Positions 1 to 5,073 of a stretch of 5,073 nucleotides of DNA are shown piece after piece. The first letter of the stretch is position 1. Each line of letters begins with the position of its first letter. The stretch covers positions 1 to 5,073 of the forward strand of contig CANFNO010000269.1 in NCBI GenBank assembly GCA_947447845.1, written 5' to 3'. The notes beneath the pieces were generated by a model, which was given only the letters and a program-made list of their open reading frames with translations, was not told the DNA's origin and did no database searches. Origin of the DNA: Burkholderiales bacterium (GTDB taxonomy: Bacteria > Pseudomonadota > Gammaproteobacteria > Burkholderiales > Burkholderiaceae). Position numbers and translations under genes: made by a program.

Positions 1-1
1 C

Positions 2-403
2 GACCCCAAAGGCAGCGACTACACGCGCTACCAAAACGCGACCGTCATCACACCCAACCGTGCCGAGATGCAGCAAGTCATTGGCAGTTGGAGTGACGAA
101 GCCGACCTGCGCAGCAAGGCCCACAATCTGCGGGAACAGTTGCACCTGGACGCTGTGCTGCTGACCCGCAGTGAAGAAGGCATGACGCTGTTTGACGCAG
201 GTGGTGAACTGCATGTCAGCGCCCAGGCGCGCGAGGTGTTTGATGTCACGGGTGCCGGTGACACGGTGATTGCCACGATGGCAGTCATGGTCGGGGCTGG
301 GTTGTCGCTGCGGGAGGCTATGCCTTTGGCGAACCGCGCCGGTGGTATTGTGGTGGGCAAGTTTGGAACGGCCACCGTGTCGTATGAGGAGTTGTTTGCA
401 TGA
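2..403 (+). CDS. hldA: D-glycero-beta-D-manno-heptose-7-phosphate kinase, 3' part (5' cut by window edge)
   Basis: This is the C-terminal 133 residues of a PfkB/ribokinase-family sugar kinase. By family knowledge it phosphorylates D-glycero-D-manno-heptose 7-phosphate at C1 with ATP in the cytoplasm, an early step towards ADP-heptose for the lipopolysaccharide core. The frame is open from base 2. The first visible residues read [10 protein letters not shown], followed by TPNRAE, both typical of the RfaE/HldE kinase domain. The PfkB signature DVTGAGDT lies at about 244-265, and its final Asp (260-262) is the expected catalytic base. The protein stops soon after GKFGTATVS, where E. coli HldE would continue into a linker and a nucleotidyltransferase domain. 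It is therefore a single-domain kinase (HldA/RfaE1 type), and the adenylyltransferase HldC is not in this window. Its stop overlaps the hldD start (ATGA at 400-403), which supports a shared transcript and coupled translation. The family call is firm; the missing N-terminal part (probably about 180 residues) cannot be judged. Confidence 0.93.
   Translation, partial: DPKGSDYTRYQNATVITPNRAEMQQVIGSWSDEADLRSKAHNLREQLHLDAVLLTRSEEGMTLFDAGGELHVSAQAREVFDVTGAGDTVIATMAVMVGAGLSLREAMPLANRAGGIVVGKFGTATVSYEELFA
385..391 (+). promoter_or_regulatory. Shine-Dalgarno for hldD inside the hldA end
   Basis: TGAGGAG at 385-391 lies 8 bases before the ATG at 400. It is the clearest ribosome binding site in the window and sits within the last codons of the kinase gene. 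It supports the 400 start and allows both translational coupling and independent entry of ribosomes. Confidence 0.75.
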
Positions 404-1416
404 CGCGCGTTGTAGTTACTGGAGCTGCCGGTTTTATCGGCAGCAACATCATCAAAGGCCTCAATGCCCGTGGCATTGACGACATCATTGCCGTTGACGA
501 CCTGACGCAAGGCGACAAGTTCCGCAATATTGCCGACTTGAAAATTGCCGACTATGTGGATGCCGACGACTTCTACAGTGCGTTTGCCGGTGGTCATTTC
601 GGTCAGATTGAAGCCGTGTTTCATGAGGGGGCTTGCAGCGACACCATGGAAGCTGACGGCAAGTTCATGATGGGCAACAACTACACCTTGTCTTGGAACC
701 TGTTTCAGGCCTGCCAGAAACGTGGTGCACGCCTGCTTTACGCCTCATCTGCAGCGACTTATGGTGGCTCTGACACCTTCCGGGAAGAACCGGCGTTTGA
801 GCTGCCGCTCAATGTTTACGGCTATTCCAAACTGCTGTTTGACCAACGCATGCGCCGCGAGTGCGGGACCAATTTCGAGCGAACCAAGGCAGGCCGCACA
901 CACCAAGTTGTGGGTTTTAGATACTTCAACGTTTACGGCCCGCGCGAACAGCACAAGGGTCGCATGGCCAGTGTCGCCTTTCACCAGTTCAACCAGTTCA
1001 AGGCCGAGGGGCGGGTCAAACTATTTGGTGAATATGGTGGCTACGCGCCCGGTGGTCAGATGCGCGATTTCGTCTTTATTGACGACGTGGTCGCGGTCAA
1101 CCTGTGGTTCTTCGACCATCCGGCGCAATGCGGAATTTTCAACCTCGGGACCGGTCGCGCTCAGCCCTTTAACGATGTCGCCAGCTCAGTCGTCAACGCC
1201 CTGCGCGCAGAAAAGGGTGAGGCAGCACTGTCGCTGGACGCGATGGTGCAGCAAGGACAGTTGGAATACATTGCATTTCCGGACGCCCTGCGCGGCAAAT
1301 ACCAGAGTTATACGCAAGCCGACCTGACGGCATTGCGTGCCACAGGTTGCGATCACACCTTTGTCGATGTGCAAACCGGCGTTGCCAAGTATGTGCAATG
1401 GATGTCCAAGATCTGA
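400..1416 (+). CDS. hldD: ADP-L-glycero-D-manno-heptose 6-epimerase
   Basis: This 338-residue short-chain dehydrogenase/reductase epimerase (also called rfaD or gmhD) converts ADP-D-glycero- to ADP-L-glycero-D-manno-heptose. That is the last step before heptose is added to the lipopolysaccharide inner core. The NAD(P)-binding Rossmann motif GAAGFIG is at residues 8-14. SSAATYG at 116-122 supplies the Ser, and YGYSK at 140-144 the Tyr/Lys pair. [14 protein letters not shown] at 174-187 holds Lys186, which by recalled alignment matches the second catalytic base Lys178 of E. coli Hld[10 protein letters not shown] (222-230), [11 protein letters not shown] (247-257) and YQSYTQADL (301-309) are family signatures. 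It is longer than the 310-residue E. coli enzyme, mainly through extra residues near 155-168 and 268-286; all recognised catalytic motifs are intact. The ATG overlaps the hldA stop and has a good ribosome binding site at 385-391. Adjacent kinase and epimerase genes make a heptose-synthesis pair. Confidence 0.97.
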   Translation: MTRVVVTGAAGFIGSNIIKGLNARGIDDIIAVDDLTQGDKFRNIADLKIADYVDADDFYSAFAGGHFGQIEAVFHEGACSDTMEADGKFMMGNNYTLSWNLFQACQKRGARLLYASSAATYGGSDTFREEPAFELPLNVYGYSKLLFDQRMRRECGTNFERTKAGRTHQVVGFRYFNVYGPREQHKGRMASVAFHQFNQFKAEGRVKLFGEYGGYAPGGQMRDFVFIDDVVAVNLWFFDHPAQCGIFNLGTGRAQPFNDVASSVVNALRAEKGEAALSLDAMVQQGQLEYIAFPDALRGKYQSYTQADLTALRATGCDHTFVDVQTGVAKYVQWMSKI

Positions 1417-1418
1417 GG
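1415..1418 (+). promoter_or_regulatory. Ribosome binding site of the comEA-like gene
   Basis: GAGG at 1415-1418 overlaps the hldD stop codon (TGA, 1414-1416) and lies 5 bases before the ATG at 1424. It decides the start in favour of 1424 over the in-frame ATG at 1337, which lies deep inside hldD. Because the site overlaps the upstream stop, coupling to hldD translation is likely. Confidence 0.6.
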
Positions 1419-1423
1419 CTGCC

Positions 1424-1714
1424 ATGCTTAAGCATTGTTTAGCCATTCTCTGCTGCGGCGTGTCTCTTTCGGTATTAGCGCTGGAAGTCAACACCGCCAA
1501 CGAAGCTGAGCTAGATAGCGTGCGGGGTCTGGGGCCCAGCAGTACGGCGCGAATTCTCATTGCTCGCGAGCAGGGCATGTTCAAAGATTGGGGCGACTTC
1601 ATGCAACGCGTCAAAGGCATCAAACCTGCTACGGCCGCCAAATTGTCGGCCACAGGATTGACGGTTAACGAATTGCCATTCACCGCGCCAGAGAGTGGCG
1701 CCAAGGGCCCCTGA
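1424..1714 (+). CDS. Small exported ComEA-like helix-hairpin-helix protein
   Basis: This 96-residue protein has an N-terminal hydrophobic segment (residues 4-20) that looks like a signal peptide. A plausible cleavage site follows Val17-Leu-Ala19. The mature part begins VNTANEAEL (22-30), the hallmark opening of ComEA-type domains. It carries two helix-hairpin-helix units: one around RGLGPSSTA (34-42) and one around KGIKPATAA (64-72). The ComEA family binds double-stranded DNA non-specifically in the periplasm and pulls it in during natural transformation. Short Gram-negative members with a signal peptide plus one domain fit this length. Whether this copy serves competence or another DNA-binding role cannot be told, so no symbol is given. 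The ATG at 1424 was chosen over the in-frame ATG at 1337 because it has a ribosome binding site at 1415-1418, yields a signal peptide and avoids an 80-base overlap with hldD. Two adjacent Cys (10-11) lie inside the signal segment but do not make a good lipobox. The stop overlaps the crcB start by one base. Confidence 0.85.
   Translation: MLKHCLAILCCGVSLSVLALEVNTANEAELDSVRGLGPSSTARILIAREQGMFKDWGDFMQRVKGIKPATAAKLSATGLTVNELPFTAPESGAKGP
1703..1707 (+). promoter_or_regulatory. Weak ribosome binding site of crcB
   Basis: AAGGG at 1703-1707 lies 6 bases before the ATG at 1714, inside the last codons of the comEA-like gene. The match is modest. The TGATG stop/start overlap suggests that translation mainly re-initiates after the upstream gene. 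Confidence 0.4.
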
Positions 1715-2109
1715 TGCTAGCCGTGGTGGCCATCTGCATTGGCGCATGTTTCGGCGCGCTCGCGCGTTGGCAATTGGGGCTATGGCTCAACCCGACGCTT
1801 ACCGTAGCTGGCACCGTGCTTCCTTTGGGCACACTCGCGGCCAACTTGATAGGCGGCTATCTGGTTGGCATCTGCGTTGCTGTGTTTCATGCCATGCCGC
1901 AACTGGATCCACTCTGGCGCCTGGCACTGGTCACCGGTTTTCTTGGGGCACTCACCACCTTCTCAAGTTTTTCCGCAGAAGTGGTAGCCATGTTGATGCA
2001 ACAACGTTACGCGCTTGCACTGATGACCGCGGTGGTGCATCTGCTGGGTTCGCTGTTGTTGACGATCGCCGGAATCAAGTCCGCATCATTGTTCCTACTG
2101 GCACGCTAA
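1714..2109 (+). CDS. crcB: Fluoride ion channel CrcB/FluC
   Basis: This 131-residue inner-membrane protein is of the usual length for the family. By family knowledge it forms a dual-topology homodimer that lets fluoride leave the cell and so protects cytoplasmic enzymes such as enolase. Four hydrophobic segments are visible, at about residues 1-22, 33-59, 68-94 and 99-129. Signature motifs are GACFGALARW (10-19), GTLAANLIGGYLVG (39-52) with the conserved pore Asn44, and GFLGALTTFSSFSAE (75-89). Phe83 and Phe86 in the last motif fit the phenylalanines that line the fluoride path. The ATG overlaps the upstream stop (TGATG, 1712-1716), so it is probably translated by coupling from the hldA-hldD-comEA-like transcript. 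No fluoride riboswitch can be placed directly upstream because that sequence is coding. All key residues I can recognise are present, so it should be functional. Confidence 0.95.
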   Translation: MLAVVAICIGACFGALARWQLGLWLNPTLTVAGTVLPLGTLAANLIGGYLVGICVAVFHAMPQLDPLWRLALVTGFLGALTTFSSFSAEVVAMLMQQRYALALMTAVVHLLGSLLLTIAGIKSASLFLLAR

Positions 2110-2126
2110 GGCACTACACTGGTGCC
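2110..2126 (+). other. Small hairpin immediately after the crcB stop
   Basis: GGCAC (2110-2114) and GTGCC (2122-2126) form a 5-bp stem, extended by a T-G wobble (2115/2121), around a 5-base loop. It begins on the base after the crcB TAA. No T-run follows, so it is not a convincing intrinsic terminator. It could be a weak 3' end, a stabilising mRNA structure or chance. Confidence 0.35.
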
Positions 2127-2165
2127 CCCTAGTCACTTAATGGTGCACTCTGCGCCGCAAAAACC

Positions 2166-3449
2166 ATGACGGTCTGGCTCTCGCTGTTGTTCGTTGCCGT
2201 CTATGCTGCCATCGCGCTCGAACACCCGATCAAGATTAATAAGTCGGCCTCCGCACTGATCGGCGCTGGTTTGCTATGGACAGTCTATGGCGTAACCCTC
2301 AACAATACGTCCATACTCAATCACCAATTGGGTGAGTCACTGAAGGACACGGCGCAGATCGTGTTTTTTCTGATGGGTGCCATGACGATTGTGGAAGTGG
2401 TCGATGCCCACAACGGCTTTGAAGTCATTACCTCACGCATCAAGACACAAGAGCTTTCCCGTCTGATGTGGATGGTCGGTTTTGTCACCTTTTTCCTGAG
2501 CGCCATTCTGGACAACCTGACCACCACCATCGTCATGGTTTCTCTGATGAAGCGTCTGCTGTTCCGCCGTGAAGATCGCCTGTTTTTTGCCGGCATCATC
2601 GTGATTGCAGCCAATGCGGGAGGTGCCTGGACGCCCATTGGCGACGTCACCACCACCATGCTGTGGATTGGCGGTCAGGTCAGCACTTTTTCCATCATGC
2701 AAAGTGTTTTCCTTGCCTCGCTGGTCAATATGCTGGTACCGCTATTAGTGACTAGTCGCATATTGGGCAATCGCCCGGTGGTAGCACCACCACAACGGGA
2801 GGAAGCCTTGGACCTGGGCAGCAGCGCGTTTGAGCGCAATCTCATGTTTACTCTGGGCATGGCGATTCTGGTCCTGGTGCCTGTGTTCAAAAACTTGACT
2901 GGCCTGCCGCCCTTTATGGGTATTTTGTTCGGACTGGGATTGCTGTGGTTGGTGGGCGATCTGGTGCATCGGCGGGAGGAAGAACTGCGCAAACAGCGGC
3001 TGACTTTGGCCCGCGCGCTAACCCGAATCGACATGAGTTCGGTGGTGTTTTTTATCGGCATTCTGCTGGCCGTTGCGGTTCTTGAGCACACCCACATCCT
3101 GTCGACCATTGCGCATTGGCTGGATCGCACAGTGGGCCGACAGGACATCATCGTGCTCATCATCGGCCTTGTCAGTGCCATCGTGGATAACGTGCCCCTG
3201 GTGGCGGCCTCCATGGGCATGTATGGCCTGGACCAGTACCCTCCCGACAGTTTTTTGTGGGAGTTCATCGCCTACTGTGCAGGCACCGGAGGTTCGATTT
3301 TGGTGATCGGCTCGGCCGCCGGTGTTGCAGCCATGGGTATGGAGAAAATCGATTTCGTCTGGTACCTGCGCCACATCAGCACATTGGCCTTGTTCGGTTA
3401 TTTTTCCGGGGCTTTGGTCTACATCGCGCAGTACCGGTTGTTCCATTGA
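2166..3449 (+). CDS. nhaD: Na+/H+ antiporter NhaD
   Basis: This 427-residue polytopic inner-membrane protein belongs to the NhaD branch of the ion-transporter (ArsB/NhaD) superfamily. It exchanges cytoplasmic Na+ or Li+ for H+ and serves pH and sodium homeostasis. About ten or more hydrophobic segments are visible. The two inverted halves each carry an Asp-Asn motif: AILDNLTTTIVM (113-124) and IVDNVPLVAA (339-348). These are followed by ANAGGAWTPIGDVTTTM (149-165) in the first half and CAGTGGSILVIGSAAG (371-386) in the second, the paired re-entrant-like motifs of the family. A charged linker, HRREEELRKQR (268-278), divides two hydrophobic blocks. ATG 2166 is the first usable start after an in-frame TAG at 2130-2132 and gives a normal N-terminus, but no clear Shine-Dalgarno precedes it. 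It lies 56 bases after crcB on the same strand, so co-transcription is possible but unproven. A strong terminator begins at its stop codon. The exact transported ion is inferred from family. Confidence 0.93.
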   Translation: MTVWLSLLFVAVYAAIALEHPIKINKSASALIGAGLLWTVYGVTLNNTSILNHQLGESLKDTAQIVFFLMGAMTIVEVVDAHNGFEVITSRIKTQELSRLMWMVGFVTFFLSAILDNLTTTIVMVSLMKRLLFRREDRLFFAGIIVIAANAGGAWTPIGDVTTTMLWIGGQVSTFSIMQSVFLASLVNMLVPLLVTSRILGNRPVVAPPQREEALDLGSSAFERNLMFTLGMAILVLVPVFKNLTGLPPFMGILFGLGLLWLVGDLVHRREEELRKQRLTLARALTRIDMSSVVFFIGILLAVAVLEHTHILSTIAHWLDRTVGRQDIIVLIIGLVSAIVDNVPLVAASMGMYGLDQYPPDSFLWEFIAYCAGTGGSILVIGSAAGVAAMGMEKIDFVWYLRHISTLALFGYFSGALVYIAQYRLFH

Positions 3450-3473
3450 AAAAGCCCCGTATGGGGCTTTTTC
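3448..3473. terminator. Bidirectional intrinsic terminator between nhaD and dxs
   Basis: A perfect 11-bp inverted repeat pairs 3448-3458 with 3463-3473 around the 4-base loop GTAT. The core is GCCCC/GGGGC flanked by five A on the left and five T on the right. The left arm uses the last two bases of the nhaD stop codon. The T-run serves nhaD on the plus strand, and the complementary A-run serves dxs on the minus strand, whose stop lies 36 bases away. The convergent gene arrangement fits a shared terminator. Confidence 0.92.
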
Positions 3474-3509
3474 TGAACTAAAAAACCGGGTTCGCCAGCC
3501 TTAGGGGCT

Positions 3510-5073
3510 TTAGAGTGAAAAGCGTTTGCGAATGGATGCCTCAATGCCCGTTGCATCCAAGCCGTGCATGGCCAGGAGTTTGCCCACGTCGCCATGCTCA
3601 ATAAAGGTGTCAGGCAGACCCAGTTGCAACACGGGCAATACCAAGCCCGCAGCCTGCAAGGCTTCCAGAACTGCACTGCCAGCGCCACCCATGAGGGCGC
3701 CCTCTTCCAACGTGACCAAGGCTTCGTGGCTCGCTGCGACCGACGCTAGAAGTTCTACATCCAGGGGCTTAACCCAACGCATGTTGACCACCGTGACGCC
3801 CAGCGACTCGGCCGCTTTCAGAGCCGGGTAAAGCATGGTTCCAAAGGCCAGAATGGCGATCTTGCTGCCTTGCTTACGAATCTCACCTTTGCCAAAGGGC
3901 AAGCCATCCAGCGACTGCGTAATGGCGACGCCCGCGCCACTGCCACGCGGGTAACGCACGGCTACGGGGGTACTCTGTTCAAACGCCGTGCTCAGCAATT
4001 GGCGGCATTCGTTTTCGTCTGCCGGACAGGCCACACTCATATTGGGAATGCAGCGCAAATAGGGAATGTCATAGGCACCCGCATGGGTTGCACCATCAGC
4101 ACCCACCAAACCAGCGCGATCCAGCGCAAACACCACGGGCAGATTCTGGATTGCTACATCGTGTATGAGTTGGTCATAGGCACGCTGTAAAAAGGTGGAG
4201 TAAATCGCGACGACCGGCTTAAGACCTTCTGTAGCCAGTCCCCCGGCGAAGGTCACAGCATGCTGTTCGGCAATACCCACGTCAAAAAAGCGCTGCGGAA
4301 ACAGTCGCTCGAACTCGACCATCCCAGAGCCCTCGCGCATGGCCGGGGTAATGCCGACCAAGCGCTTATCGGCTGCCGCCATGTCACAAAGCCACTGGCC
4401 AAAAACTTGGGTAAAGGTGGTCGCAGGGGCGGTTTGCGCCTTTTGTAAACCCACTGCCGGATCAAATTTTCCTGGGCCGTGGTAGGCCACGGGATCGGCT
4501 TCAGCCAGTTTGTAGCCCTGGCCCTTTTTGGTCACCACATGCAGGAATTGCGGCCCCTTGAGATGGCGAATATTTTCTAAAGTGGGAATCAGTGAATCCA
4601 GGTCATGCCCATCAATCGGGCCGATGTAGTTGAAGCCGAACTTCTCAAACAACGTAGCCGGCACCACCATGCCCTTGGCATGCTCTTCGATGCGTTTTGC
4701 CAGTTCGAACAAGGGCGGTGCGCCCTTCAGCACGGTCTTGCCCACGTTCTTGGCCGCCGCATAGAACTGGCCACTAAGCAACTGTGCCAAGTACCGGTTC
4801 AAGGCACCGACCGGCGGGCTGATGCTCATGTCGTTGTCGTTCAGAATCACCAACAGGTCACAGTCGGCCACACCCCCATTATTCAGCGCCTCAAACGCCA
4901 TACCGGCAGTCATTGCACCGTCACCAATGATGGCAATGGCGCGTCGCTCCTCGCCCTTTATCTTGGAGGCCAGGGCCATACCCAAGGCGGCCGAAATCGA
5001 GGTGCTCGAGTGCGCCGTACCAAAAGTGTCGAACTCGCTCTCGGCGCGTTGCGGAAACCCGCTCAAACCACCC
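3510..5073 (-). CDS. dxs: 1-deoxy-D-xylulose-5-phosphate synthase, 5' end cut by window edge
   Basis: Thiamine-diphosphate enzyme that condenses pyruvate and glyceraldehyde 3-phosphate to 1-deoxy-D-xylulose 5-phosphate. It commits carbon to non-mevalonate isoprenoids and supplies a thiamine and pyridoxal precursor. About 520 residues are visible, against roughly 620-635 for the family, so about 100-110 N-terminal residues lie beyond the edge. The TTG at 5064-5066 is not the start: the frame stays open to the edge and reads GGLSGFPQR, internal DXS sequence. Numbering from that Leu: HSSTS (19-23), cofactor motif [18 protein letters not shown] (48-65), NDNDMSIS (76-83), YHGPGKFD (195-202), [15 protein letters not shown] (262-276) with Glu267 as the expected cofactor-activating acid, [15 protein letters not shown] (316-330) with His328 as the likely equivalent of E. 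coli His431, and RYPRG (371-375). The transketolase C-terminal domain follows and the protein ends RKRFSL. No frameshift is seen. It converges on nhaD and shares its terminator; its promoter lies outside the window. Confidence 0.97.
   Translation of the reverse strand, partial: GGLSGFPQRAESEFDTFGTAHSSTSISAALGMALASKIKGEERRAIAIIGDGAMTAGMAFEALNNGGVADCDLLVILNDNDMSISPPVGALNRYLAQLLSGQFYAAAKNVGKTVLKGAPPLFELAKRIEEHAKGMVVPATLFEKFGFNYIGPIDGHDLDSLIPTLENIRHLKGPQFLHVVTKKGQGYKLAEADPVAYHGPGKFDPAVGLQKAQTAPATTFTQVFGQWLCDMAAADKRLVGITPAMREGSGMVEFERLFPQRFFDVGIAEQHAVTFAGGLATEGLKPVVAIYSTFLQRAYDQLIHDVAIQNLPVVFALDRAGLVGADGATHAGAYDIPYLRCIPNMSVACPADENECRQLLSTAFEQSTPVAVRYPRGSGAGVAITQSLDGLPFGKGEIRKQGSKIAILAFGTMLYPALKAAESLGVTVVNMRWVKPLDVELLASVAASHEALVTLEEGALMGGAGSAVLEALQAAGLVLPVLQLGLPDTFIEHGDVGKLLAMHGLDATGIEASIRKRFSL

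Noticed and set aside
28..624. Minus-strand open frame of 198 codons across hldA and hldD
   Set aside because: It lies opposite two well-supported genes, shows no family motif, and its composition is that expected of a shadow of GC-rich coding sequence.
722..1327. Plus-strand 201-codon frame inside hldD
   Set aside because: It is fully nested in the strongly conserved hldD frame and shows low-complexity Ser/Thr/Arg/Pro composition.
1337..1423. Earlier in-frame ATG (1337) for the comEA-like gene
   Set aside because: It would overlap hldD by 80 bases, bury the signal peptide behind 29 extra residues and lack a ribosome binding site. ATG 1424 fits better.
2059..2120. Possible sigma-70 promoter for nhaD (TTGACG at 2059-2064, or TTCCTA at 2092-2097 with TACACT at 2115-2120)
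   Set aside because: TTGACG has no good -10 at the right distance, and the second pair matches only 3 of 6 and 4 of 6 consensus bases. This is too weak to annotate.
1695..2132. Plus-strand 145-codon frame overlapping crcB
   Set aside because: The overlapping frame encodes clear CrcB motifs and membrane segments, whereas this one is His/Arg-rich with no motif.
2675..3268. Minus-strand open frame of 197 codons inside nhaD
   Set aside because: It is Arg/Ser/Thr/Met-rich with no recognisable domain and is fully antisense to the conserved second half of NhaD. It is a shadow frame.
3484..3509. Second small hairpin or terminator just downstream of dxs (AGCC 3497-3500 with GGCT 3506-3509, then an A-run at 3480-3485 on the plus strand)
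   Set aside because: The stem is only 4 bp and too far from the minus-strand T-run. The 3448-3473 hairpin explains termination far better.
5064..5066. TTG as the dxs start codon
   Set aside because: The frame remains open to the window edge with typical DXS residues before it, and about 100 N-terminal residues of the family would be missing.

Overview
The window reads as ordinary chromosomal sequence from a Gram-negative betaproteobacterium, most likely Burkholderiales and plausibly Comamonadaceae (Rhodoferax/Polaromonas-like). The taxon is an inference. It rests on moderately high GC, a single-domain heptose kinase followed by hldD, a ComEA-like gene after hldD, and the style of the DXS protein. 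No mobile element, CRISPR array, tRNA or rRNA was seen. I did not find an undescribed system.

Layout: positions 2-2109 hold four plus-strand genes packed with no spacers or with overlaps. They are the 3' end of the heptose-7-phosphate kinase gene (hldA/rfaE1), hldD (ADP-heptose epimerase), a small exported helix-hairpin-helix protein of the ComEA type, and crcB/fluC (fluoride channel). The stop and start codons overlap at hldA/hldD (ATGA) and at comEA-like/crcB (TGATG). The comEA-like ribosome binding site overlaps the hldD stop. Together these imply one transcript with translational coupling.

A 56-base gap (2110-2165) follows and contains a small hairpin directly after the crcB stop. Next comes nhaD (2166-3449), a Na+/H+ antiporter of the ion-transporter superfamily. 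A strong hairpin terminator with A/T flanks on both sides lies at 3448-3473. It separates nhaD from the convergent dxs gene on the minus strand (3510 to the window edge), which is cut at its 5' end.

Functionally, hldA and hldD act in the same pathway, making ADP-L-glycero-D-manno-heptose for the lipopolysaccharide inner core. The kinase lacks the fused adenylyltransferase domain found in E. coli HldE, so a separate hldC should exist elsewhere. The ComEA-like protein (periplasmic DNA binding) and FluC (fluoride export) share the transcript but no evident pathway. NhaD adds ion and pH homeostasis. DXS makes the first intermediate of the non-mevalonate isoprenoid pathway and is unrelated to its convergent neighbours.
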